From NCBI GenBank assembly GCA_028285445.1, contig JANQPQ010000002.1:1-64000 (forward strand): a stretch of 64,000 bases of DNA, given 5' to 3'. This document shows positions 9,783 through 18,417 of this stretch, piece by piece. The DNA comes from Cyclobacteriaceae bacterium (GTDB lineage: Bacteria > Bacteroidota > Bacteroidia > Cytophagales > Cyclobacteriaceae). Numbering within the stretch: position 1 is the first letter of the stretch; each line of letters opens with the position of its first letter. A program made the translations under genes and the position numbers. The notes under the pieces are model-generated. The model had not been told where the DNA came from. It searched no databases and was given only the letters and a program-made list of their open reading frames with translations.

Positions 9783-10493
9783 TCATTTGTGGTAGTTTGA
9801 ATTGATGTGGCTTACCGAAAGGTCCGGTGCGGCCGGTTGAGATGCGGATTGCTTTTGCCTAAAGAATACGAATAAAACCACCGCCGAGACCATCAATACA
9901 GAACCTAAGTACAGCATTACCAGGGCGAAAGGAAATTCCGCTACTGCCCCTGGTTGTTGAATGTCTGTTCCTAGAGAATTGTTTGTTTTGTTGAGTCTCC
10001 ACTTGCCCGTGAGGCCCGCGGTGTTAATGTAAACGACAAAGGATGGCTTACGATAGAAAGAAAAAGCATCGACGCCAAATGCAAACCCGTCGGCATCGAT
10101 GCTTGATGTCCTCATAGTGAAAGTCAAATAAGAGTCGTGAGATCGGACATCGCTGGCAATCAGGTCTAAGGCAATTGCTCGCTGATCTTGCCTTATATCA
10201 AGGTTCTCATTGAAGTACTGCTCATAGAGCTTACCATAGGCCCCGAGGTTAATAGCAGCCTGATCTCGCAGCTCTGGCTTCAAGTGGTACAGCAAATCAA
10301 ATATCGTTTGGGATGTAAGATGTATAGAAAGCTCCGTTGAACCTGCTTCTTCCTTAATAAGAAAACTGATGTTGCTTGGTGTGTGGCTCTGCCCACTAAA
10401 CGGCAAGACCATCGTCAGCGCGAAAATTAGCAGCAAGGGTTTGGGCATATACTTTATCATGAGAGCAGATTTTTTCGAATTGATAGTTTCCAT
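9783..10493 (-). CDS. Exported protein with C-terminal membrane anchor, unknown function
   Basis: About 236 residues. An N-terminal signal peptide (KPLLLIFALTMVLPFSGQS) is followed by an extracytoplasmic domain of roughly 150 residues and one strong transmembrane helix near the end (FALVMLYLGSVLMVSAVVLFVFF) with a short cytoplasmic tail. I do not recognise the family; the length and His/Ser start of the mature domain recall the extracytoplasmic part of HupE/UreJ proteins, but the similarity is weak. ATG at 10493 was chosen; the ATG at 10460 gives a more compact signal peptide. It lies about 20 bases downstream of the YHYH-protein gene on the same strand, so the two are likely co-transcribed and may act together in the envelope. 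Confidence 0.6.
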   Translation of the reverse strand: METINSKKSALMIKYMPKPLLLIFALTMVLPFSGQSHTPSNISFLIKEEAGSTELSIHLTSQTIFDLLYHLKPELRDQAAINLGAYGKLYEQYFNENLDIRQDQRAIALDLIASDVRSHDSYLTFTMRTSSIDADGFAFGVDAFSFYRKPSFVVYINTAGLTGKWRLNKTNNSLGTDIQQPGAVAEFPFALVMLYLGSVLMVSAVVLFVFFRQKQSASQPAAPDLSVSHINSNYHK

Positions 10494-10511
10494 CACTTTT
10501 GGGGTAAATAA

Positions 10512-11459
10512 TTATGGTCCAAAGCGGAAGCTCTGGTCCGGAGTTCCTGAAAAGCAAAGCGGCGCCGAAGGAAAATCTTCAGTAAGCACATAGTAATATT
10601 CTCCCGTGGGAGCATCTGGCGTAGGCCCGGTTCTTCCGTTGCATGCATCCAGGTCACCAGAGCCTGCAACATATTCGTAATCCTGGAAGTATTCTCCGTC
10701 ATGACAACCTGATGGAGCACTTACGCCATCTCCTCCCCTGTCTCCCGCTATAAGCTCATAAGAAGCTTCAGCTTTCTCAATATTGCCATTGTCGTCTTCA
10801 TAGTAGAGGTAGTAAATAGGAAACCCATCAGCTGCATATCCTACTTTTACCATTTCCGAACCGGTAACATTTAAGTCACTTCCATAAGCATTAGGGAGCC
10901 CATGGTAGTGATACTCGCCTTCAGGCTGAACATGGGCGTTGTTACAGTCAAGACCAAGGTCGTCTATAGTTTGCAAGGTCGTTCTATTCCAGTCGCGGTT
11001 GGTTTGACCGGATGTACCGGTAAAAAACTCTCCTGTGTAGACTTCTATACCAACTCCTGAAAATAGAACTGCATTTACAAAGCCGCTGCCATTGGTAGAG
11101 CTACTAGCCAACGAGGGGTTTGTAGTCATGCTGTAGGTATTATCTTGCTCTGAGATAGTGTTTGGGTTGCCCGAATTGGGGAACTGCCCAACGCCATGGC
11201 TTGGTATGCTGTTAAGTGTAATAGTTCGCGTATTACCCGAGATAGTTTCGTTGTACACACTGCTAGTATTCAATTGTGCAGCAATATCAATGGCGCAATT
11301 ATCCGTATCCAGCCTGATTGTAAACACACTTTGCACGTTGTCGCATTGCGTCGGGTCATCCATCATCTCTTCGTCATCGCAACCAAAAACCACTAGTAAA
11401 GACGAAAGTATGATGCTCAAAAAACTCTTTGCCGAAATCTCCTTCATCATTTCATTCAT
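10512..11459 (-). CDS. YHYH-domain lipoprotein
   Basis: A lipoprotein with signal peptide ISAKSFLSIILSSLLVVFGC (lipobox Cys about residue 26) followed by an acidic linker. The diagnostic YHYH domain covers roughly residues 150-300: NNAHVQPEGEYHYHGLP, then GYAADGFPIYY and GCHDGEYFQDYEYVAG. YHYH proteins are exported, frequently sit near metal-related genes, and are suspected to bind a metal through their His-rich motif; no activity is established. ATG at 11459 chosen because it gives a normal lipoprotein signal; 11477 is possible. It heads a two-gene unit and is divergent from the FecI/FecR/TonB-receptor operon, sharing its upstream region. Confidence 0.82.
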   Translation of the reverse strand: MNEMMKEISAKSFLSIILSSLLVVFGCDDEEMMDDPTQCDNVQSVFTIRLDTDNCAIDIAAQLNTSSVYNETISGNTRTITLNSIPSHGVGQFPNSGNPNTISEQDNTYSMTTNPSLASSSTNGSGFVNAVLFSGVGIEVYTGEFFTGTSGQTNRDWNRTTLQTIDDLGLDCNNAHVQPEGEYHYHGLPNAYGSDLNVTGSEMVKVGYAADGFPIYYLYYEDDNGNIEKAEASYELIAGDRGGDGVSAPSGCHDGEYFQDYEYVAGSGDLDACNGRTGPTPDAPTGEYYYVLTEDFPSAPLCFSGTPDQSFRFGP

Positions 11460-11659
11460 TATTTTGTAAAATTTCATTTCTGAGTATTTGCAGTAAGTGC
11501 CAACCATTTGCCATCCGTTTTCTTTCTTTCGAATCGCCCAATGTTTCCACCTATCTACTATTTTCATGTCAAGCAACTGGGATAGTCAGATTGCTAACCA
11601 CTATTAAAACCGGCATGCAAAAGAAAATTATACCCCCCCCTGTCCAAAAAAGCATTCAG

Positions 11660-11692
11660 TTTCGCCAGCATTACGACTTTTAGCTACCTTTA
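11660..11692 (+). promoter_or_regulatory. Candidate Bacteroidota promoter for the ECF sigma operon
   Basis: TTTCG at 11660-11664 and TACCTTTA at 11685-11692 are separated by 20 bases, close to the Bacteroidota -33 TTTG / -7 TAnnTTTG pattern. Transcription would start near 11700, after the TTG at 11696, which supports the ATG at 11762 as the sigma-factor start. Confidence 0.4.
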
Positions 11693-11761
11693 CGATTGAA
11701 CAGGTATCACAACGCACAGGAAACCGCTACCCCTAGAGAATCAGATAGAGAGATTCGGGAA

Positions 11762-12286
11762 ATGACTGAAGACAGGACCGTTTGTAACGAGATGTATTAT
11801 CGGCAAATCTATGATACGCATGGGGAGGCCTTAAGAAACTTCATGTACTATCGCTGCGGAGACCTGGAAAAAGCCGAAGACCTGGCTCATGAAGCCTTCA
11901 TCCGTTTATGGAATAATTGCGTAAAGGTGTTGGTTGAAAAAGCAAAATCATATTTGTTTACAACAGCCCATAGGTTGTTCCTCAATCAAGTGGAACATGA
12001 GAAGGTGGTACTTCAGTTTGAGAAGACCGTAACAACCCAATTGAACCAGCAAGACCCTGAATTTCTTATGGAGGAAAAAGAGTTTAAGAAGCAACTTGAA
12101 GCTGCTATTTCCAATTTGCCTGAAAGCCAAAGGGAGGTTTTCCTGCTACATAAAATAGACAAAATGTCTTTCCAGGAAATTGCCGATATACAGGAGGTAA
12201 GCCTTAGTGCTGTACACAAAAAAATGTATAAAGCCATGTCCAAATTGCGGGACTCACTAGAAGCCTTAAGGGACAATAAAATTTAG
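11762..12286 (+). CDS. ECF RNA polymerase sigma factor (FecI type)
   Basis: A 174-residue ECF sigma factor. Region 2 spans about residues 12-80 (YRCGDLEKAEDLAHEAFIRLW) and region 4 about 115-165 (LPESQREVFLLHKIDKMSFQEIADIQ then SLSAVHKKMYKAMSKLR). It should direct RNA polymerase to the downstream receptor operon when released by its FecR partner. The longest frame begins at a TTG 22 codons upstream, but the ATG at 11762 fits the family N-terminus and the candidate promoter. It is followed after 46 bases by fecR and then the TonB receptor, the standard cell-surface signalling order in Bacteroidota. Confidence 0.92.
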   Translation: MTEDRTVCNEMYYRQIYDTHGEALRNFMYYRCGDLEKAEDLAHEAFIRLWNNCVKVLVEKAKSYLFTTAHRLFLNQVEHEKVVLQFEKTVTTQLNQQDPEFLMEEKEFKKQLEAAISNLPESQREVFLLHKIDKMSFQEIADIQEVSLSAVHKKMYKAMSKLRDSLEALRDNKI

Positions 12287-12332
12287 GTGATCAGGGGTAT
12301 ATAAAAACACAACCAGCCTGTTATAGATTATA

Positions 12333-13229
12333 TTGAACGACAATAGAGAAGACATATTCATTCGTTGGCTCAATAACGAATTAACAGAGGGAGAGCTGAG
12401 GGAACTTGACGGAGATGCCGAGTTTGAGGCATTTAAGAAGATCAATGCTGAAGTTGAAACATGGAAACTGCCTGCCCTAGAATCTGAAAGCTATGAGAGA
12501 TTACAGGCCAAAAAAGATCCAGGTCACTCTGCAAAGTGGTACCAAACCACTTATCTTAAAATAGCCGCGTCTTTAGTTTTTGTTGCCACCCTGGCTATTT
12601 ATCTTGTCAACCTCCGGTCCACTGTTAGAATTGAAACTGCTACCGGTGAAACCAGAGTGGTAATGCTGCCCGATTCTACGAAGATAACTTTAGCTCCGTC
12701 ATCCTTTATTACCTACAACAACAGGAAGTGGGTACAAAACCGGCAGGTAGAACTCGAGGGCTCTGCTTACTTCGACGTAGTAAGCGGTGGCAACTTTGAG
12801 GTTGCCTTTGAGGCCGGAACTGTGAATGTATTAGGAACTGAATTTGAAATAAAGAGTTTTGGAAATCAAGCTATGATATCTTGCTACGACGGAGAAGTTT
12901 CCGTCAATCATGGCCAAAATACCATGAATCTGGTTCGTGGCAAAGGTCTTCGTATTGATAATGAAGACAGCTTCGAGCAGTTTCAATTTGAAAATCTTAC
13001 CTGGCAAATTGGCTACAGTAAATTTCAATCTTCACCTTTAGCCTTTGTTTTTTCATCAATTGAATCAACATTTAATGTAACCATCGAGACCGAGGCGGTG
13101 GATGAAAACAGAAAGTTCACTGGAACTCATTCAACCACGGATTTGGATGAAGCACTACAAGTAGTTAGCCAGGTTATGAACTTAAAATTTGCCAAAGACC
13201 GCGACCATATTATTTTCTCGCCAAACTAA
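12333..13229 (+). CDS. FecR-family anti-sigma factor
   Basis: A 298-residue protein: cytoplasmic N-terminal segment (IFIRWLNNELTEGELRELD), one transmembrane helix at about 70-90 (IAASLVFVATLAIYLV), a periplasmic FecR domain (about 95-200, with VMLPDSTKITLAPSS and ELEGSAYFDV) and a C-terminal DUF4974-like STN-type domain (about 225-298). It would sequester the sigma factor and pass on a signal from the receptor. The start is a TTG (12333); no upstream or early internal ATG is available. Its 3' end overlaps the start of the receptor gene by 41 bases, indicating coupled translation. Confidence 0.92.
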   Translation: MNDNREDIFIRWLNNELTEGELRELDGDAEFEAFKKINAEVETWKLPALESESYERLQAKKDPGHSAKWYQTTYLKIAASLVFVATLAIYLVNLRSTVRIETATGETRVVMLPDSTKITLAPSSFITYNNRKWVQNRQVELEGSAYFDVVSGGNFEVAFEAGTVNVLGTEFEIKSFGNQAMISCYDGEVSVNHGQNTMNLVRGKGLRIDNEDSFEQFQFENLTWQIGYSKFQSSPLAFVFSSIESTFNVTIETEAVDENRKFTGTHSTTDLDEALQVVSQVMNLKFAKDRDHIIFSPN

Positions 13230-15849
13230 CAAAATAGCAGCTGCGGTTTTGTTATGCTTAGTATTAGGCCTGCAATCGCTTTATGGCCAATCTAATGCGG
13301 CACCTATCAAAAGCATCCTGCAAAAGTTGGAAACAGACTTTGGGATTAGCTTTTCCTACGAAGACAGGATCATTGCAAACCTTAAGTACATGGCTCCAAA
13401 CCTCCAAACGAACCTGCCATCGATACTTGCTGCTATTGAAAATCAAACCGGGTTGAGCATCGAAAATACTTCAGGCTCAAACTATATTATCCGAGCCCTA
13501 TCTCGAGATTACTGCCTACTTATTACTACTGGCGAAGGCTCCATTCCTGTTGATGGTGTAGGTGTTTCAGCTACAGAGCTAGCCATTAGAAACGGTAGCG
13601 ATAAAGATGGGATACTTCGCTTTACCACTGCATTGTCATTCCAGGATAGCATTAAAATCAGGCACCTGGGATATGCAACAAGTAGCCTGGCACTTGGCGA
13701 CCTTCAATCTTCCGATTGCATTGAAATTCCGCTGGTACCGCAGGCACTTGAATTGGAGGAAGTGGTTATTACCAATTACATCACCGAAGGAATCAGCACC
13801 AATTTACTTGACCAATCTATAAGCATAGAGGCCAGCAATTTGGCCTTGTTACCTGGCGAAACTGATAGTGATATTCTATTAGCCCTTAGAACATTGCCTG
13901 GCATTACAGCACCCAACGGTAAGGCGGGTAATCTACATATTCGTGGCGGCACCACAGACCAATCTTTATTATTATTTGATAATATCCCGATATATCATAA
14001 AGGACATTACTACGGGGCCATATCACCCTATAATCCTGCTGTAGTGGAGCGCGTTAGTGTTTATCGCAGCGGTTTTGATCCTAGTATTGGCGGACGGGTT
14101 GGCGGAGCGATAAAGGTGGATAGCAGGCGGAGCCTGGTTGATTCTGCGCACTACAACATTGGCCTTAACAGTTATTATGCCGGGGCAGCAGCACAAATCC
14201 CGATCAGCGGCACCTCCATGATCACCCTGGCTGCCCGGCTATCTTATCCTGGCAACATTGAGTCTCCTAAGCTGCAGGCTATCAATGATATGGTCTATCA
14301 ACCCTCCAGAATCTCCACTGCTGAGAGTTCTGTCAATCACAGGCTAATTGATCAGGAATTTTCATTCTACGATGTAAACATATCGGCAGTACACAATATG
14401 GATAGAGGGCAGCTTTTCTTAAGCTTATTAGGCATCTCAAACCTGCAAAGTGATGAAATTGAAAACCTTACCCGAATGGAGCTTGTTGCTGCCGAAGCAA
14501 AATTAGACAACTACGGGGCCAATTTGCAATGGCAGCAATTTTGGAGCAATCGATTCTCATCCACCATCAATCTAATGAGTTCCAGCTTTGGTTTTGCCAG
14601 TTCCGGCGTTTCTTCCATGCCAAATGGACCCGTCAGACCGTTAAGCCTATTCGACAATACAGTTAATGATCTCGGTTTCTCATTTGATGGCGAGCTACTA
14701 TTGGGCTCGCAATTTACTTCAGCACTTAATTTCGGCTACCAATTTCAACTTCATGACATCAAAAACATTGCAACTAGTATGCCGGGGCGCCCTCCTCCAA
14801 ATAATCCGCCACCGCCAAATCCTCCTCCACCGCCCGGAAGAATCGTCACCAGCCAATCAGCTACAGTTCATGCCGCCTCAGTAAACTATAAGTTGCAAGG
14901 AAGTAAGTTCATGCTCAGCGCAGGTGCGCGAGCAAACTACTATACAGAAACCAGGGAGCTCTTTCTGGAACCACGCCTAATGGCCAGCTATAAGTTTTCT
15001 AAGCTTTTCACTTTGAAGACTAACCTTGGGCAATACAGCCAATTCATTAACCAATTGGTATTCTTTGATTTTGATGATATTAAGGTTGAAAACTTCACCT
15101 GGTCCCTGTCTAATGATGATCAGCCGGTAGTTCGTGGTGATCAGGTAATGATTGGGGCTGTTATGGAACTGGGTGGATTTCTTTTTGATGTTGAAGGATA
15201 CTACAAGAGAGTACAAAACCTCTCAATCCTGGACCCAATACCACCTATGATGCCTCCAGGGCCTTCCACCGTGGAGGCATTGCCAACTGTGCAGGGAGAC
15301 TTAACTGTGGTGGGAATAGACTTCTTGCTACGTAAGCAATGGCCCATTGGTGAAAGCTGGATCAGCTATAGTATTCTTGATACCAACATGGAGTTCTTAT
15401 CAATCAATCAGCTTGATTTTAAGACTTACTATGATCAGCCCCACGTGTTTAACGTGGCTAGTACATTTTATTTTGATAGATGGAAGGCCTCCTTTGGCTG
15501 GAACTTGGTTTCAGGAACACCAGTATATACAAATAGCAATTTCATTCCAGAACCAGGCCCACCTGAGCCTCCAATGGGTCCCCCGCAAACTCCTACTATT
15601 CCATCAGAAACCAATGAAGGTAGATTTCCTGCGCAGCACCAGTTAGATGTTGCTCTCGTCTATGACTTTAGCCCAGCCCAGGGCCAATGGAGAGGCAGTG
15701 TGGGGTTATCCATTCTCAATGTCTACAATCAGACCAACATAGTTGAAGAGAACATCGTCACCTTTGGCGCAATCAGTCCAAATGCATCCCTACAGCGCCG
15801 TTACAATATTGGGTTTGCCCCCAACTTGATGGTTAATCTAAAATTTTGA
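13189..15849 (+). CDS. TonB-dependent outer-membrane receptor with STN domain and proline-rich loops
   Basis: An 886-residue receptor: signal peptide (to about residue 34, LYGQ), STN signalling domain (about 40-105), a carboxypeptidase-regulatory-like domain (about 110-190), a plug domain (about 205-305; LLLFDNIPIYHKGHYYGAISPYNPAVVERV and GGRVGGAIKVDSR) and a beta-barrel ending LMVNLKF. The STN domain is what contacts FecR in transducing receptors, so this is the signal source for the sigma factor upstream. Three barrel segments are unusually proline-rich: about residues 531-551 (runs of 3, 4 and 5 Pro), 683-695 and 787-805. The start is a TTG inside fecR. The ligand is unknown; the neighbouring YHYH lipoprotein hints at a metal or metal chelate. 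Confidence 0.9.
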   Translation: MPKTATILFSRQTNKIAAAVLLCLVLGLQSLYGQSNAAPIKSILQKLETDFGISFSYEDRIIANLKYMAPNLQTNLPSILAAIENQTGLSIENTSGSNYIIRALSRDYCLLITTGEGSIPVDGVGVSATELAIRNGSDKDGILRFTTALSFQDSIKIRHLGYATSSLALGDLQSSDCIEIPLVPQALELEEVVITNYITEGISTNLLDQSISIEASNLALLPGETDSDILLALRTLPGITAPNGKAGNLHIRGGTTDQSLLLFDNIPIYHKGHYYGAISPYNPAVVERVSVYRSGFDPSIGGRVGGAIKVDSRRSLVDSAHYNIGLNSYYAGAAAQIPISGTSMITLAARLSYPGNIESPKLQAINDMVYQPSRISTAESSVNHRLIDQEFSFYDVNISAVHNMDRGQLFLSLLGISNLQSDEIENLTRMELVAAEAKLDNYGANLQWQQFWSNRFSSTINLMSSSFGFASSGVSSMPNGPVRPLSLFDNTVNDLGFSFDGELLLGSQFTSALNFGYQFQLHDIKNIATSMPGRPPPNNPPPPNPPPPPGRIVTSQSATVHAASVNYKLQGSKFMLSAGARANYYTETRELFLEPRLMASYKFSKLFTLKTNLGQYSQFINQLVFFDFDDIKVENFTWSLSNDDQPVVRGDQVMIGAVMELGGFLFDVEGYYKRVQNLSILDPIPPMMPPGPSTVEALPTVQGDLTVVGIDFLLRKQWPIGESWISYSILDTNMEFLSINQLDFKTYYDQPHVFNVASTFYFDRWKASFGWNLVSGTPVYTNSNFIPEPGPPEPPMGPPQTPTIPSETNEGRFPAQHQLDVALVYDFSPAQGQWRGSVGLSILNVYNQTNIVEENIVTFGAISPNASLQRRYNIGFAPNLMVNLKF

Positions 15850-15892
15850 ATTGATCGCTGGCTGGTTGAGAATGTTATTGTAATCTCCATTG

Positions 15893-16609
15893 TCATTCTA
15901 TCATCGACATGGTGTTTAGAATAATATGAGCGATTATTAGTGGCCAAAGGTTTCTGCCGGAAAGTATATAGACAGTACCAAAAACAAACCCAATCAAACC
16001 AGTGGTTATAGATCTGGGCGACAAATCGTAGCTATGCCTAAATCCAAATATGGCTGCCTGGCACAACACTGCTAACATCGCCGATAATGGAATCTTTGCA
16101 AAGAGTTCCTGAAATCGATTAAGCGAAAAGCCACGGTCCTGTAGTTCTTCCAGGAAGGATTCAACCCAGACCAGGAGAAGTATGGAGACAAAATATGGAA
16201 TATTGTCTTTCATCAGGCTCCACTTATACCGGGAGCTCACAGAATTGGAGGTTTCGTCAGCCGCGAATAGATCTCTTACAAAGAGCTCAAAGATCATGAT
16301 TGAGACCACCGTCCCAATTAATATTACAGCTACAAATGCTATCATTCTCAAGTAGCTGTCGGGCTTTGTTAACCCAATGTCCTTCCAAGATTGCTTTCTG
16401 TAGTATAGCAGCAGGGTAGCGACCCCAACTGTAGCGGTTGTTTTAAATATGGCATTTCCCCAGAATCCTAATAGTTCTATTTCAAATGTCCTTACCAGGA
16501 ACATTACTGATAGAAATATGGCCAAATCGGCCAGCGCATGAATTGGTTTTACCCTGACTGGGTTCTGTTTTTGAATGTTATCCGATTTTGGAAGCTGGCT
16601 ATCGTTCAA
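15893..16609 (-). CDS. CPBP-family intramembrane protease (CAAX protease-like)
   Basis: A 238-residue polytopic protein with about six to seven hydrophobic segments. The three active-site motifs of the CPBP/ABI family are present: EELQDR (Glu154, Glu155, Arg159), FGFRH (His192) and HIILN (His228, Asn232). Family members cleave within membranes in prenyl-protein maturation, peptide immunity or signalling; the substrate here cannot be told. The start is a TTG at 16609 with no nearby ATG. It lies 43 bases from the LytTR gene upstream on the same strand and may be the last gene of that unit. Confidence 0.82.
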   Translation of the reverse strand: MNDSQLPKSDNIQKQNPVRVKPIHALADLAIFLSVMFLVRTFEIELLGFWGNAIFKTTATVGVATLLLYYRKQSWKDIGLTKPDSYLRMIAFVAVILIGTVVSIMIFELFVRDLFAADETSNSVSSRYKWSLMKDNIPYFVSILLLVWVESFLEELQDRGFSLNRFQELFAKIPLSAMLAVLCQAAIFGFRHSYDLSPRSITTGLIGFVFGTVYILSGRNLWPLIIAHIILNTMSMIE

Positions 16610-16652
16610 ACAATTACATTTAGATGTTTAGATGCCAAACCACTACGCCGTG

Positions 16653-17462
16653 TTACAAGTTGCCTGTCATTTGCAGGGTTGACTTTACCTGCGACAGTTT
16701 CCTCTTGGAAACATCCAGTATCTGTCCCGAACTAAGAATAATTTTCATCTGCCCATCCTGATTAACCAGTTGCTTTACTTGAGATTTATTTACAATTGAT
16801 GATCGGTGGATACGCATAAATTGATTAGGATTGAGTGCTTGTTCAAGGCCAGTCATAGAGTCCCTCAAAATATGTTCCTTATCTCCTACCCTAATCTTTA
16901 CGCAGTAGTCATATGCTTCAATGCAATCGATATCTTCTACATTCACAAATTCGGTTATTCCCCCCGTTTTAACCTTTATTTTATTCGGATACTGCGGGGT
17001 TTGGGTGAGTACAATCTCCTTATGCTTTTTCGACAAATAGTTGCTTCCCAGAAGCATCCCGACATAAAACAGCGGCAAGGTTATAGCCTCATCAGCCAGA
17101 AGCACTTTCAAATTCCGAAGGAACAGCGAAGCCTCAAATGCTACTCCTTCCATCATAAACAGCACGGCGTTGAAGATCACCAAATAGCTAATTATTACAC
17201 TGATTCCCAGAAGTATATGGTATGAGATTGCAAGTACTGAATTAAACTTTATGCGAGAGGCAAAAAGGATTGCCGGTAGCGATACTAACATCCATGTTAA
17301 CCATCTTATGGCCTGCCCTACAACCAGTATTTCGATCGGAACTTCCCTCTTGACAAGAGAAAGCTCAGCAAGAAACTGTATCACAGACAGCATCACTACT
17401 GCAATCCACGTACTAAAAATTAATGCAAAGTGCTTACGCTTCACTCGGGTGTCAATAGGCAA
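16653..17462 (-). CDS. Membrane-anchored LytTR-family transcriptional regulator
   Basis: A 269-residue protein with four predicted transmembrane helices in the first 150 residues and a C-terminal LytTR DNA-binding domain (about 170-265: NVEDIDCIEAYDYCVKI, FMRIHRSSIVNKSQV, SKRKLSQVKSTL). It begins at a TTG two bases after the stop of the upstream gene for a secreted protein, so the two are almost certainly co-translated; a GTG at 17444 is an alternative start. The tight link suggests that the secreted protein is the sensor partner or the target of this regulator. Confidence 0.85.
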   Translation of the reverse strand: MPIDTRVKRKHFALIFSTWIAVVMLSVIQFLAELSLVKREVPIEILVVGQAIRWLTWMLVSLPAILFASRIKFNSVLAISYHILLGISVIISYLVIFNAVLFMMEGVAFEASLFLRNLKVLLADEAITLPLFYVGMLLGSNYLSKKHKEIVLTQTPQYPNKIKVKTGGITEFVNVEDIDCIEAYDYCVKIRVGDKEHILRDSMTGLEQALNPNQFMRIHRSSIVNKSQVKQLVNQDGQMKIILSSGQILDVSKRKLSQVKSTLQMTGNL

Positions 17463-17464
17463 TG

Positions 17465-18235
17465 TTATTCAACTACTCGTAACAATTTAAGAAATGGTAC
17501 GATTTCACCGGTAGGTTGGATGGCATCTTGTGCGATTAGATAAGGTGCTTGTTTACTGATGTAACTTCTTAATATCATACCGCTTGCCAGTTTGGCCTCT
17601 AATGGCCAGCATTCGTACTGAATATTATTAATGGTCAGAATCTCTTTATCCCCTTTTACGAAAAATGGTAAGGTTTCAATAAAACCCACACTATCAGCTT
17701 TCACATCCCAGCGGTAGAACCTGGCTCCATAATTCTCTTGAAGCGGAAGACCAGCAAGCAACCAAAAGGCCATAGTGCCATCCATAAATTTGGTTGAAAT
17801 TGGTAAGGCCTGGTAGGTCTTGGCGCCACTCTCGGTGTTTAATTCCATACGTGTAATTTTCAGAGAGTCACCCCAATGTTCGGCATGAATATACTCGTTA
17901 CGAAATCTACCATAACTGAACTTCCGATAGGCAAAGCTCATATCAGTTGCATAGTGGCCAATAACATCTACGTTCATCCTGGATACATCTGTAGGATCTG
18001 GCATCATCATAAAGGCAGTGAATATAGGATTTGGGCCACCTGATTTATGGAACTTCACAATCATCTCGAAGCCGCCCTGGCTATAGACAGCCTCAAATGG
18101 CTGAAAAATTGATGGATTGTATTCTGCGGAACCAGGATAAACTACAGGTGCCTCCTGGGCATCTACTACAAATGGCATCAACAGGAATAGGATTATTATT
18201 CGGATTGAATTTAATGGTATTAGATTGTGTTGCAT
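17465..18235 (-). CDS. Secreted protein of unknown function
   Basis: A 256-residue protein with a clear signal peptide (SIRIIILFLLMPFVVDAQ, cleavage near residue 26) and no further membrane segment. The mature part is rich in beta-strand-like and aromatic segments (YRKFSYGRFRNEYIHAEHWGDSL, GARFYRWDVKADSVGF) and recalls DUF3108-type lipid or protein-binding beta domains, but I cannot assign it. ATG at 18235 was preferred over a TTG at 18256. It forms a two-gene unit with the LytTR regulator that starts two bases after its stop and is divergent from the AraC-type regulator. Confidence 0.6.
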   Translation of the reverse strand: MQHNLIPLNSIRIIILFLLMPFVVDAQEAPVVYPGSAEYNPSIFQPFEAVYSQGGFEMIVKFHKSGGPNPIFTAFMMMPDPTDVSRMNVDVIGHYATDMSFAYRKFSYGRFRNEYIHAEHWGDSLKITRMELNTESGAKTYQALPISTKFMDGTMAFWLLAGLPLQENYGARFYRWDVKADSVGFIETLPFFVKGDKEILTINNIQYECWPLEAKLASGMILRSYISKQAPYLIAQDAIQPTGEIVPFLKLLRVVE

Positions 18236-18417
18236 CGTCTTTGTTGTTTTACCCAAACCTAATGGCTTGTCAACCAGCGACAGAATATTTGCAGCTAACG
18301 GGAGTATTTATGCGGTAAGCGAGAGGAGCTTCAGTGACCAAATGTTAAAATTGTGAAACTGAAGCTGAGGCTGGGATATTAGAGCGAAATTTCTTGAGTT
18401 AACAAACGAACCTGTAA

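Noticed and set aside
14779-14841. Poly-proline region of the TonB receptor as a repeat array or sequencing artefact
   Set aside because: The frame stays open and codons vary (CCT, CCA, CCG, CCC), so it is real coding sequence rather than slippage or CRISPR-like repeat.
16806-17225. 139-codon frame on the + strand
   Set aside because: Antisense to the LytTR gene; no recognisable domain.
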